A DNA stretch of 64,000 nt, taken from assembly GCA_015501605.1 (NCBI GenBank), contig JADNRZ010000014.1:248001-312000 (forward strand). The letters run 5' to 3'. Numbering within the stretch: position 1 is the first letter of the stretch; every line of letters begins with the position of its first letter. Source of the stretch: Panaeolus papilionaceus (Eukaryota > Basidiomycota > Agaricomycetes > Agaricales). A program made the position numbers and the translations under genes. Below, one piece after another: positions 36,699 through 53,643 of the stretch. The notes below the pieces were generated by a model. That model did no database searches. It had not been told where the DNA came from and was given only the letters and a program-made list of their open reading frames with translations.

Positions 36699-38655
36699 AT
36701 GTCAGACTTTAAGTCTGGTTCACAGGGACCGAACCATTTATATGGGGTTAAAGGGAATGAGTCAGTTAAAGTGACTGTATGCGCTATAAATTCAGTTTTA
36801 AGCTTTACTTGACATAAAATCCTCATCACAGGTCCCGTATATTCCCCATGATATTATCCATCAGATTGTCACCTCGGGGCCGCTCCTCCCAGAGCCTGAA
36901 TTTGCTACGGACCCTAGCACGCACATCCCTTCCATACTTGCTCAAGTATCGCAGTCCTGGCGCATCGTCGTTGAATCTATCCCAAGTCTATGGAAAGATA
37001 TTCGTTTCGACGCGATGGTCTGGAATGATAAAGCATTCGACCCCTTATCCAATCGAATCATGCGCTTCTCGGCTTTATCGCAATCTCTCCAGCTCACACT
37101 TCATATCGACGAGTCCCTTTATTGTCCAAATGACAATGAGTACAACTGTCTGGACAATCATCAGCCTGGTGCAGATCCCGTTCTATTCATTCCAGACTCT
37201 GGACTGGGGGCCAAACAAGGACTCGCATTTCCTCGAATCCTTCGTTGGCTTCTTAGTGAATGGGCACATCGATATAATGCGTTCAATTTGAATCTCAGCG
37301 TTGCACATCCGGAAATTCTGCTTGTCGTTCTTAAAGAAGCCGCGGCGCAGAGCTTAGAGATGCCACGAGTAACTTCCCTTACTGTCCTCAAGTGGCGGTG
37401 GCAAAACGGTGGGCGCCGCCCCAACCAAGACCTATTGGACGTTTATGGAGTCCCTAGAATGCTAACCGAGCTTTATGGCTTGTGGTTGTTTGACCGATAT
37501 GGCGCATATACCTGCCTTGCCCGGATACCTGACTTAGGACAAGCGCCAATTCTTCCGAGCGACCTCAAGTGCTTCTATCTCCAGCCCAGTATTGATACGT
37601 ACGAATGGACCAAGACACTCAAACATTGGCCCAGTTTACAAGCAGCTTGGTACAACGTTCGGGCGCCCCGTCTTCGCGGATCTGCGCTACCCCAATCCAG
37701 GATCGTTCACCAACATATCAAAGAATTGAACTTGACAGTGAGCGCGCCAAGCTACAGCCTTGAAACCCTTTCTATTCCCCCAGTTTTCCCTCTTTTCAAC
37801 GTGCATTTTCCCTCGTTAGAGGTTTTGAACTTGTATTTGAAAGATCACAGCCTTCACGACCTTCGGTTTCTGTCTACAGACTTCGGCAAGGCATTCCCCT
37901 CCCTTACTCGCCTCCATATCGGCATTGAATGGGGACACACTTGCTCCTTGCAAGAACTCGAAAAACATTGCCTGTCTCTCCCCATCCCGACGACTCTTAC
38001 GATTCTCATATCAACCTATGACGCTCCCCAGCTAGTAAACGCGATCCTAATGAACTCGAAAATCCTTCGTCTACCTAGTCACCTCTTCCTCGACTTTTAC
38101 TTTCAACCTGGCACAACCTGGACCTCGGACTTGGACCTAATGCTTTCGGAATCAATTCTTGGACTCTATCGTGAACGCGAGCCTAAAACAACAAAAATTC
38201 GATACATGTACGACCTTTCGAAACCCGAGATTTATGAGTTTACCGACGAAGAGGATGGATTGGGTAGGGATGACTGGCCTGACTCCGACTCTGACGAACC
38301 CGAGTCAGGGTCCCGGGGAGATTCACGCTATCTCTCGTTCTTTGACTTACTTCTGGGAACTTGTGATGAAGGTGACATTGAATACGACGATGACGAAGGT
38401 AGCGATGACGAAGACAAGGACCCAATTGACGAGGAACGCCGCAGTCAGATGAACCGCGAAAACGAGGCTAGGGTTCGCAAGCATTTGAAAAGAACGCTCG
38501 CATGTTTTAAAAACCTTCAAAGCCAGTTGGGTGAAAGAGCGGTAGAGATTGATGGCATCAAAGACTGCAGCGAAGAAACACACGCAGAACAAGAAAAGAA
38601 CCCATTGAAATTGGTGGGTCCCTTGAAAGAGTTCAGGGAACGCTATTTTGCCTAG
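36699..38655 (+). CDS. F-box protein lacking coiled coil and RVPW exon
   Basis: Exon 1 (36699-36770) reads MSDFKSGSQGPNHLYGVKGN plus ESVK. An intron (36771-36831) joins it to VPYIPHDIIHQIVTSGPLLP, the F-box of this family without the preceding Cys-x-x-x-x-x-P-(F/I)-R part. Next come ILAQVSQSWRIVVESIPSLW and a leucine-rich region. An acidic segment (EDGLGRDDWPDSDSDEPESG and a later Asp/Glu run) and the family tail FRERYFA follow. The body is clearly paralogous to the 34056 and 51749 genes, but the N-terminal module has been lost or replaced; exon 1 is supported only by frame and splice signals. About 630 residues. Confidence 0.75.
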
Positions 38656-39065
38656 TACGTGCGTCTTGTCATTTCGATGAGGTTGTATGCAGTGCACTCA
38701 CACATTTACTGTTCAGGTCAGATCAGCAACCCACGCCCCAAGACATCAAAACAATCACACTTCACTTCGAGCACAAAAATTGCACTTGAAAAGTATCATG
38801 GATGTCATTCTAAATTACGACGTACACAGGAAAAAAAATTGGGTAGATGCAGGAGACGAAAAACGTTGCGTTGAAATGAAGTATGTAAAAAGGGCATTAA
38901 AACAATTTGCTTGAAATAGAATCAAATGATTTCAAATGAGAAAATGGGAGATGATGATGTGGAATGTGAAACAACGTCCATACAGCGTTACAGAAAAAAG
39001 AAACAAGCAAAACAATCAAAACATTACACACTACTAACGACAAAAGATCAGCAAGACAGCGGGCA
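38656..39065. other. Convergent spacer
   Basis: 3' flank of the F-box gene. A-rich, with no gene seen. Confidence 0.4.
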
Positions 39066-39275
39066 ATGCATTTAAAATGCAGGTATGGAGAGGTGGGCCT
39101 GGGGTAGGAGGGGGTTGAAGGTGATGAAGTTGAAGGTGTATAGAGGATGTGGTAAAAGAGGTTGAACGGTAAACAAAACAGGTGGCGCCTCGGTCAAAGT
39201 GGGCCTAGTGCTGAAAAAAGGCGCTATCCACAAATAAGTGGATGACCCACTGCTAGACCTGCATTTGAAATGCAT
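39066..39275. mobile_element. Possible small inverted-repeat element (MITE-like)
   Basis: A 19-base sequence ATGCATTTAAAATGCAGGT at 39066-39084 returns inverted at 39257-39275 (ACCTGCATTTGAAATGCAT) with one mismatch. Weaker similarity continues inward for about 15 bases (a gtgggcc/gtgggtc block on each side). The enclosed 172 bases have no coding capacity. No clear target-site duplication was seen. It lies in the 3' flank of the ENA-type ATPase and could instead be an RNA hairpin of that transcript's 3' UTR. Confidence 0.4.
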
Positions 39276-39513
39276 ATGGACAACAGACGTAAAATGCCGT
39301 CAATCCGATAGGAGCTTTTGGCGTCGCATAATATTGAAATAGATCGATTCGTCGGGTCGACCATGAGTCAAATAGTCGATGTCGTGAACATGCGTTCAAA
39401 TAATGATAGGAGTTCAACCCCAATGAGGGGTCCGAGGAGCGGTTTTTTCAGTCACAAAGTACGATATCGGGTGGTGTGTATCACTTTGTTTTATGGGTGC
39501 CTTGTCAACCATT

Positions 39514-44039
<4,526 letters not shown>

Positions 44040-46234
44040 GTAGCAATGGTAAAAAATGCGTGTTGTTGTGTTTCTAACGCAAGTTGTGAGATATGACGAT
44101 GTTTCAGATATACGTGACGATGATTGTTTATGTTGTTCTGCGCGTCGTTATATTGTGGAGTGCTGAGATAGGATACACGAAATGGAAACAAATAAGAAAA
44201 AGAAAGACCCTAGCAATGGGATAAAGTGGGAAGGGGGGTCGAATACAAGTTGACCTTTCGTGACAGGGATTGGTTTTAAACAAGCAAAGGAAGCTTGGTA
44301 TGATTAGGTGGGGTACGCACCACGGCTTTATATAAGACGCAGCGAGACCCTCGATTGCATACGCCAAGGCCAAGCAGTCCATAGCTCTCGGCGTTCTCAG
44401 TTGTGTCTGTGCCTCCATGCCAAGGCCGAGTGAAGCGCAAAGGTAAACGTGAGTGCTAATATTAATAAAAGCAAGGGACATTCTCAACAACACTCCGACA
44501 GTCATCATCCGGGCATCATCACTCACCGCCACCCAACGACGCAAATCAGACATAGTCAGTAGACGCTCATGAGGCTTAATGGCCATAGTCATGCTGATAA
44601 TCTAATCACAAGAGGGTCGGCAAGCGCTCGCACGTTCGCATACGCCATCTAATCTTTAAAAAATCACGTGGCTCCATAAAGGCTAAGCCCCATCGTGGGC
44701 CTTGTGTTACTGCCCAGCCCAGATGTTTTCTCAAGTCTTGGACTGTTGGGTCCTTGACGCGCTCTCAAAATCCAACTTCACGTTCGATCTGTATCGCATT
44801 TGCCGTTCAGAATCGTAGTTGTAATACCAAAGGCCTCGAACGTTTATCCTATGACGTAGTAATTAAATACGAACCTCATCGCCTATTTCCGACGAAATCG
44901 CAATACGCATCAAAACCCGCATTCCCGCCTTTCCAAGACTTTACGAGGACGACATCCTTCCTCCCTGTACTATTTTTACATACACTTAGACTACATAGAT
45001 GCCACTACATGCTGTGTTACATATACCTGCACAGGTTCACCGCTTCATCAAATCATCCATTATACACAACTGAAAAAACCTGCAGAATCCTGCGAGCCAA
45101 ACGGGTAGACACAACGCCGAGACTTGTTCTAAACTTGCCCGGTCAGTCAGGGTACGACAATACACAGATTACATGCCTGCCTCACCTCATGACTGTCAGA
45201 ACAGCGATAAGCTCTACAAAGTGGCAATTTCAATAACACCAAAATGTCAATGATATTTCTTCTTTCATGGTCCAAAGATAATACGTATCAACCCACCCCT
45301 CTGCCCACTAAACGCGTTCAAAGCACGCGTTTTCATTATCACCCTTAGACTTGTCATCACAATGCGTCGATGCACAAGCCTCAGGATCTATAATACCGCC
45401 GCCGTGTACATCAGGTATCCTCGTACCTTCTCCTCCTTCTCTCTCTTTCCTTCTTTCTTCCAAGTTCCAAGCTTCCTAACCATTCCTCATCATCGTGTGA
45501 TATGACGCATCAACGCCAACGCCAACGCCAATGTGACTTTACCGTCTGGGCCGTTCCACGCCCCCCTGCGCCCCACACCACAACACCCCACATATTGTGA
45601 TATGATATTTCTGCACCTATGTCATCGACATCGGATTACCTCCGCCTTCGCTTTCTTTTACTTACCGAATGCGCTTCTCTCGCCCCCTCCTGTTTCCATT
45701 CTCAGAACTTCGACGAAGAGTCCAAAAATAAACCTATGCAGACCGGGTATTCATTCTCAATGGAAGTGAAGTATGACATAGGACATACATGCATCGTAAA
45801 TATAATCTTGTCATCATCGCACCTTTCTAAATGGCATCTCATATACTAATTTCTAATCAAAAACGTCGTCACTGCCAAGAATCATCGCATTCAACTCCCA
45901 ATACCGACGGCGACGTCTAAGAGCTCTCGGGGCACGTTCATATAAGCCAAGAGACACAAGTAAAAAGGCATCGAACATGAAGGAATCATAAAGAACGAAA
46001 TACCAAACGTCCCATGGGAAGTACACTTGGGGCGATAACGCGGTGGTTGGCATTTTGGGGTGAACTCTATTCATTCAAAAGACACCTGAAATTCACTCCA
46101 AAGCTATGCAAATTGATTCTGTTAATTGGGGAGATGAACATGCTATGTAATAAGGGATATCATAATCGACCAAAAGAGAAAAATAATGTATGTAGACAAC
46201 AACCGTTGTTTTTGATCTAGTGTCGCGAGTCCGT
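44040..46234. other. 2.2-kb region without a confident gene
   Basis: Upstream of the ATPase and downstream of the desaturase. A minus-strand frame at 44128-44592 has several ATGs (MTMAIKPHERLLTMSDLRRW) but no recognisable domain; it probably lies in the ATPase leader. A CACGTG core is present near 44667. There is a short accgcc/aacgcc repeat near 45511-45530. Confidence 0.35.
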
Positions 46235-47846
46235 TCAACCGAGGATACCCTCTCCATCAGAGTACGCTGTGCTGCTGTTGTAGGGTGAGCTCAATTCGTT
46301 ATATCGTGCAATCTTGAGTCGTTGAGAAGGTGGGATGGCCTTATCGTCGACTCCAGAAGCTGTTCCACCGTGAAGAACACCAACACGCTTCATGGCGAGG
46401 AGCTAAAAAAATAAAATGAGGTAAGCATAAGTGGGATCACACGAACAATAAAAATACGAACATTGTGAGCAGCGTTGGAATGGTCGTAGACACCACCAAA
46501 GAAAGCGGTTGTCGCGTCTTTGCCGATCATCTTAATGAGGAGATGGGGACCACCAGGGTGCTCATCAACGAATGACGAAACATCATGAATAAATCCGGAA
46601 ATGAGGATGAGGGGTCTCTTCTTCGCTTGTTCCTGGACTGTATAAGCGAGCAAAATAGGCTCAGTATATATACAACGACGTCATTACTTAAGTACTTACA
46701 GCTCTCCCAGCTAATAACGGGCAGGTCGTTGCTGTCGGATGGCCAGGCGAGTCTCTCTTGAGTTTCCTTGAGCTTCTTCAATTCCATAGTCAGCTGACCC
46801 TTGCGAACTTCGTTCTCAGGGAAAACCTGTCGAAAAACGGTAAGGAAAAAATTGGAACAATGTGATAAAAATAAGCGCGGACCTTGAGGTGGCTTGCGAG
46901 ACCAATTTTCTGCATGACCCAAATGAACCACTTGGTAGGGTCATATTGGTACCATTTAATGGCGTTGCGGTAGTCCATGGGGAATTGATGATGGAAGTTG
47001 TGGTAGCCTTCACCAATGGTGACGAGAGCGGTGGCGAAATGGTCGCGAGGAGTGTGCTTGTCATCAAAGGGAGTCTCTCCGAGCCAGTGAGCAAGTGAGT
47101 TGACACAGAAGGTAGACTAGTAAAAGGAAACATGTCAGCGTTCATATTCGTAAAATGAAAGAAGTGAGAAAACGCACGTGGTGAACGAAGCACAACCTCA
47201 AAACACCAGCATAAATGTAACCACCTCTCGCGTCGTTCCAGAAGTACCAGGGGACGAGGGTAGGAATAACGAAGCTGACGATGAGAATCATGGGGATGTA
47301 CCATTTGTGCTGCCACCTGACAACTGGGTTCTTGCTAAGGTCGGAAACGTCTGCGACACCAGGCCTACGGCGGGGCTTCATAAGCATCCAACCAATGTGG
47401 GAATAGAAGAAACCCTTGTGGGCGTTGTACGGGTCGAGGTCGGTGTCGGTGTATCTGTGATGAGCGCGGTGACCTCTCGACCACCACTTGATGGAACCTT
47501 CGACTGCACCAGCACCCGCCACGGCGAGGAAGTACTGCAAAGGCAGGGAAGCGTTATAGGATCTGTGAGCCCACAACCTATGGTAACCAGCAGTAATGCC
47601 TAGACCGGTGAAGTAGTAGTAGAAAACGGCGAAAACAAAGGTCTTCCAATTGAGTGGTGTGAAGCAAGCTCCAATGATACCAATGAGTGGGGTAACGCAA
47701 AGGATGACAACGTTAAGCCAGTTGAGGTCCTTGCGAAAGTTTTTCCATGAGAAGGGAGGAAGAGGTTTCGAAGTCTTCAAGGTATGCTGAACGTAGTTGT
47801 CCGGGATGTTGAGGTCGGACGGGACATCGCCCTTCGTGTCAGCCAT
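46235..47846 (-). CDS. OLE1: Delta-9 acyl-CoA desaturase with cytochrome b5 domain
   Basis: Stearoyl-CoA 9-desaturase of the ER, making oleic and palmitoleic acids. Start [20 protein letters not shown]. Four membrane helices and three histidine boxes: HRLWAH (in [16 protein letters not shown]), HRAHH ([20 protein letters not shown]) and HNFHH ([19 protein letters not shown]), which bind the di-iron centre. After a linker ([20 protein letters not shown]), a C-terminal cytochrome b5 domain shows the heme motif [15 protein letters not shown] and the second His in YDHSNAAHN. It ends SDGEGILG. Four introns between these blocks. The fused electron donor is normal for fungal OLE1 enzymes. Confidence 0.94.
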
Positions 47847-50321
47847 TGTTGTTGGCAATGGAGGAGAGAGGAGAGAGATGGGAGAAGGTGGAAGAGAGAG
47901 GTGAAGAAGAAAGGGGTGACTTGGACGCGAGTAAAAAAAAGAGGCGGATATTCAGGGTTGAGTATTTATGCAAGCATCATTTCTTTGGGGTGCGGGGTTT
48001 ACTCTAACAAATCACATTTTATTTATTACGTCCAATTATTTTATTCATTTCCTTTTCTTTTTATTTTATTCAATCTTAATATTACCATCCACTCCAGTCC
48101 TCTGTCTTCCTTTAAAATAATTCAAAGAATAAAGGGGATTTTATTGGCAACAACGAGAAGACTTTACCTTGCACCCATCCACAGCACGGTCACGTGGTGC
48201 TAATTCCATAACTTTGGGGAGTCCATTTATAGCAAAGCACAGTAGTCAATCAACCCGTCTCTCGTCCAGCGACTTACTCTGCACCGCTCTCTCTCGTCTT
48301 TTTCAATTCTCACTCACAGCCTGGAGCTACGAAACAATGTTCCAGAGGTTGTCGTTGTTGGGGTATTACAAACCCCAAAACACACCTTTTGATCTGCTAG
48401 CCATCTAATCTTAATTATAATTAACTGTCGAGACCCAGTTCTTCAATAAACACGTGAAATTCCTTAGTACTCTCCCCCCATTTCCCATAATTACTCCGCG
48501 ATCGATGAAGCCTGGAAACTCCAATTCACCAACATCTCTTTGCTTTTGAATTCCGGCCAACGACGAACCAGCACCACTCGGACACACGACTGCGGATACA
48601 GGTCAGAATTAAAAATCACGCATGCTATTCAAAATACACACCGTTAATGACAATCCATATGTACGTCTCCTCCCGTTCCCCAAAAACTTTTAAGCAATTC
48701 CATGGCATTCCGTCTCCATCGCTTTTGGAATTTGCTTCCTTTCATCTCGTCCATCCCCAACCAGTCCATCGAATCAAAAGCATATGATCACCTATCACCA
48801 TCGATGACCGCATCGTGCGCTAATCACTCCAGGTGCTTTCGTGGTTTGTTCTCTTTTGACGTCTCTCATCTGAATTGCAATACTATTACATCGACATTTG
48901 AAAAAATGATTCACAATACGCTATTTTTATTCCCATACCTCGACTATCCTGTGATTCAAATCCTGTGAGTGGCAGTGTACCACCCGGTGTAGGCGCCCCA
49001 ACCCCAACTCCAATGTCAGTAAACATCAAAATGCCGCGGAGTGCGAACTTACTTGCCTACAATGCGTAAAAATGCTACATACCCAGGCGTTGACACCCGG
49101 CTCCTTAAATCCTTCTTTCCCCTTCTTTTACCGAGTCTCTTGTCAAAGTAATGCAGCGCACCCTATTCACCACGGTGTATTTTGCCAGCACCCCATACTT
49201 ATCGCATCGACGTTGGGAGCTTCTATTCCCCCAGCCGCCGGCTTACCCCTCCTCGCTGTCCATTTCATTTCTTAGCGCAGAGATTGGAAATAACCTTTCG
49301 ATTGCCTTGCATTACAATTATACATGTTGTGTAGAGATAATAAATAGACAATAGACCGTTATAATGAATTGAGAGTCTAAGCGATTTGAACATGATGAAA
49401 ACTTGACAATAGCATGTAGGTTTGACGCTATCGAGGATTCTGAGTCTATTCTTTCGGGTGTACAAGTACTTGTGCTTCGAACTCGATTGTCGCACATGGA
49501 TATCTATCAATATCCTAGCCCCATCTGGCACCGAGCTCGACTCTCGAGTCCAGGTGATACCCATCATTCGAGCCATCGAGGCTCGATGCTCCCATCATTC
49601 GACTCAAGCCTATTGTCAAGCCCCATCATTGGGGAATGAGGTCAGCGATGGGTATGAAACGTTGACGGTTGACGGCGAACACCGCGACGGGGGTCGGGGC
49701 CGTTGGACCTGCATACATAAGTAACGTGAATCAGAACGGAGACGAGCAATGGTGGCGTCCGAATAAGTAATCAATGGTTTTTTTTTTGTTCGATGTGCCG
49801 TATGATCTCGTTATGGTTGAGGGCGTTCTAGTGTTTTTCTACGTGTCCTTAGGAATTTCTTAGAAAAGTAAATGACTTCTCGACCCCAGCTTACGGCTCA
49901 AAGCGCACGTTGATTCTTGGGGTCGTCAAACGTGCATTTGTGCTGCTTTCGTCAGCTGCTTCTGGTCCCAGGCTTGTATTTGAGAGCCAGCCGCCATACA
50001 AATCATAGCTCAAACAATGCCAACGAAACGAAGGTTTGAAGCGTCTTTCGAATCTTTACACCACAGCTGTGATTGTAGTAAGCGAACCATGGCCCTTGAA
50101 AGGGCAATCATGGTGAATTGACATCGTGATAGTCGGATGACGATCTAAAATTAGCTCAATAGGGGTATTTAATGATAAACAAAACAGATTTCCTCCTCGA
50201 GGCAATTAACAACCTATATATACAGTAACGCGTGACTCGAAAGCAGCAAGCCGTTTCAAATTTCAGTATGACATGACGCGTAAGCACTTCCGTCGTCCTT
50301 ACTTCCCATCTCTACATAACT
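47847..50321. other. 2.5-kb intergenic region
   Basis: Long divergent spacer between the desaturase and BTB genes; no gene recognised. It contains T-rich desaturase promoter sequence with a CACGTG core near 48193, a repeated cccatcattcga unit near 49559 and 49588 with a small gagcc/ggctc hairpin between, and a TATATATA stretch near 50215, about 100 bases before the BTB start. Confidence 0.4.
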
Positions 50322-51480
50322 ATGCCGCATTCTGAACATTCGCCGGATGAGTCGAGTCCTGAAGAGCCCTCGACCGTGACGGAGTGTGAGCCAACTAACA
50401 TCGCAGCATCGGAGACTATCCAGCGTCATCCGTTGTTTTTTATCGAGCCTATATTCATCAAAGTAAGAATATAGAACCTCATATACGGTTACTTCTGTAC
50501 AAAAACCCATATTATGCATGCGCGATTCACATTGACAGGTTCAAAACACTCTCTTTCAAGTCCCGCGTCTGGCATTTGAAGGACGCGAGGGGAGTCCATT
50601 CGCCGATGCTGCGTCTCTTCAAGCGGAACAAGAAGACCACGAATTCGTGCCTGAGGGCAGAAGTATCGATAAACCTGTTGTTCTACATGTCGAGGTCAGG
50701 GACTTTGAAAACCTGTTGTCTGTGATGGCTGCATCTGCTTTGATGTGAGTGGAGCTTCCACATCCTATGTGCATCGCGTCTGCCTGGACGGGATGAGTTA
50801 AATAATGCATTCTCATAAGAATAACCACAATAATTCTTCCTAATGCAGGTTTCCGACCCATTCGAGCAACATATCCAACGAGCAGTGGAAAAGTGCGCTG
50901 CGCCTTTCCAACATGTGGAACTTCGTCGACGTGAGAACTCTCCTTCCGCTCCCTAGACACCATTTTTTCTCTTGCCCATTCATCCAAAACCCTTTATCAG
51001 ATACGTGCCATAGCCATCGAAAAACTGGACGATAGCCTCATCGACCCTATCGAGCGCATCGTTGCCGCTCGCGAGTTTAGGGTTCGACGGTGGCTTTTCT
51101 CGAGCTTGGAAGAGCTAATTACTGGTGGAGTAGCAGCTATTGACCCAGCCCGATGCGCAAACACGCTGGGTTGGGAGACAGTTGCACTGTTATACTACGC
51201 AAGGAGCGAATATAGGACAGCTGATCCAACTGATCCAACTGATCCAACTCGGCTTGTGCAGGCCATGCAGAGTGGCAGATCTCGGGTCACATACAGTTGC
51301 CCGTTCTGCCATCAATGGCACAAATTTGGACATCACTGTACGGTCTCTAACGAGGTTATGCGCCTTCAAGTAGAGATCTCCTCTGATGCGAATCAAGTTC
51401 AACCTCCAGTTACTAATCCCGAACTCCAAGCACTCATCGAACGGATATTCGCGGACGAATTGAATGGGATGCACGACTGA
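50322..51480 (+). CDS. BTB/POZ domain protein
   Basis: Basidiomycete-type BTB protein, probably a dimerising adaptor (for example for CUL3 ligases); the role is not known. Start MPHSEHSPDESSPEEPSTVT. The BTB fold shows PLFFIEPIFIK, then across an intron VQNTLFQVPRLAFEGREGSP, KPVVLHVEVRDFENLLSVMA, and WKSALRLSNMWNFVD. The conserved helix IRAIAIEKLDDSLIDPIERI follows, then VRRWLFSSLEELITGGVAAI and DPARCANTLGWETVALLYYA, the usual end module of this fungal family. The C-terminal tail has a CPFCHQWHKFGHHC stretch with Cys/His spacing that could bind metal, plus a DPT triple repeat. Introns near 50464-50538, 50743-50848 and 50930-50999. Confidence 0.85.
51223..51249 (+). repeat. 9-base tandem repeat inside the BTB gene
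   Basis: Three exact copies of gatccaact encode Asp-Pro-Thr three times. It is in frame, so length changes would add or remove DPT units in the linker before the Cys/His stretch. Confidence 0.85.
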
Positions 51481-51748
51481 TATCCAACACATTTTTCGAG
51501 TTTTTTTTGGTTGTTCATGAATATTATCTCTTGTAAACTACAACGCTCAATTGTGTAATGAGGGTATCTTACTAGTAATGCGACGATATTTTTTGTTTTT
51601 CCGATATCCAATAGAACCACGCATTGCGTTAAATTCCCTGGCTCAACTATCTATCCTGATCACTCGATGCTCGCAGTAAATTATTAAATTATTAGTAGGG
51701 TGGAGGTATCCATGATTCTTAAATAGGTGCCAAATGCTAACATATAAA

Positions 51749-53643
51749 TTAGACAAAATACCGCTCTTTAAATTGCCCCACCGAAACATCAAGAGGCGCC
51801 AAAAACGGCATCATTTGTGCATCAACCGGATATCCAAGCCCAGGTAAGCTTCGAACAAACGTCGTCCTCGCCTCAAGCTCCTCCGCACTTGAATCATCTG
51901 AAGTATCCTCTGAATCCCACTCACTAGAATCATCTCTCGGCTTGATCGAAAACTTGATGAACGTCGACCCCGGCTTTCGCGCTGCCAAAAGCTTAGAAAT
52001 CGCACTCTTGATCCGTTTCTCCCATTCTGATCTCCATAGATGATCAAACTTGAACTTGAAATCCAGAAACAGAAGATTAGGTCGTGCAAAAACGGTGGCA
52101 GAGTAGGTCTCGATGGCAGTGGCGAATTTCCCGAATGAAGGCTGAGAGATGGATATGGAGAATGTGATCGAGGTTGTGCTGGTAGGGAACGCGAAGAGAT
52201 AGGTGCAGAGGTCTTCGAGAGGCCAGCGTCTACTCGTCCAGGTGAGCTGAACGCTGAGGTGCGTCAGTGAAGGGAACGCTTTCAAATAGTCGCCTTGTGT
52301 GAATTTGAGTCCGATGCTGCTAGCAGGAAAATACAGGCATAGCGTCGTCACAGTGGGGAACCGCATCAATGCGAGCGGAAAAGCAGCTGGTTCCGAATCG
52401 AGCCAGGATATGGATGAGACTTGCAGATTGAGCTCCTTTATGTGATGATGATTAATGGGAGGGATAGCATCATCCTCGTCGATAGCAGCTCGTCGCGGTA
52501 TTTGCACCGTGTACCATGCTGCTTCGAGATTCGGCAAGAGCTCCAAAGACTTCTCCCAATGAGGAAGCTTGATCTTGGATTCGAGGTATATAAATCTGAG
52601 ATTGAGAAACGGTGTTGGAGAGAGCGGAAGAGCGCCGTCGAAAAAGGAGCAGCAGTTTATACTACGGGTCGAGAACCAAAATCGAGAGAGGTTGGGAAGG
52701 AGGTCTAGTAGCTTGTGCACGTCGAGTCGCAGCTCTTTTTGCCCGCTGTTTTCAACCCAAGGGCCGGGGTACATGAGTAGAGTGTTCAAAGTAGGGGTGA
52801 TTAGACCCTGTTCCGCTCCGCTTATGAGAGCATTGTAAAGCCTTGAAGGAAACGACACATGGGTGCTCAGCTGCACGAGACGATTGCGGAAGGCCCAGTT
52901 GCCGAAAAGCCACTCTGTAACACGTGGAAACGCGCGCTTCTGTGCCACCTTTCTAGCGATATCCTCATTGTCGAGGATAAGACTGTGAGGTCCGGGTTCA
53001 TCTGGGTCGTTCTCGGCCTCCTCCAAATGTATCGACACAGGAAGTGAGCCAGATAGTTGCCCAAAGCGATTGATTCGATCGAAAAGAATATCGGTGGGCC
53101 CAAAGTCCCAAGGCGCACAGTCGAAGCACATACGGTTCCATAGGCTAGGGATAGAGTGGACTACATTGCGCCATGAGATGCAAACTTGCGCGAGGGTAGA
53201 AGGCACATGTATCGCTGGATCGGTGTAGTCGTCTCCATCAGGCAAAAGCGGGTCCGACGTGACGATCTTGTAGATGATATCGTCCGGAAGGTTTCGAATG
53301 GGAGACATAATCACGTCGCAGGCGTATCTCTGTTTCTGAAATTGGCTTTCGATTTCCTTCAGTCTGGAAATCTCTTCATAAAGCAGCTGAATTTTCTCGT
53401 GATTGATCCTCATTGCCTCCTGGATGTGCTCTCGAAATTCGCCAACTTGCGAAATCTCGGCGGCTGATGGGGTGTCGTTGTGCATTAGAGCACCCATCAG
53501 ATCGATTGGGATCATGATGGATGTCTACAACCTTGGTAAGTATGTAGGTTCAACTGGTGATACAATGAAGCGCATACCAACTCCCACTGCTTTTTCCATG
53601 GCACGCGACGGTGGATGGGGTTCTCTGGCCCGAATGCTTGCAT
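51749..53643 (-). CDS. F-box protein with coiled coil and RVPW first exon
   Basis: Exon 1 (53578-53643) encodes MQAFGPENPIHRRVPWKKQW plus EL. An intron (53525-53577) joins in frame to TSIMIPIDLMGALMHND. A coiled coil (AMRINHEKIQLLYEEISRLK) precedes the F-box (CDVIMSPIRNLPDDIIYKIV, then AQVCISWRNVVHSIPSLWNR). A leucine-rich body, an acidic stretch (SSEWDSEDTSDDSSAEELE) and the tail FKERYFV follow. It is the closest paralogue of the 34056 gene. An internal ATG at 53515 exists, but the conserved upstream exon argues for 53643. About 613 residues. Confidence 0.85.

Noticed and set aside
44128..44592. Minus-strand open frame of 154 codons upstream of the ATPase
   Set aside because: No domain or conserved-looking block; it lies where the leader of the ATPase transcript is expected.
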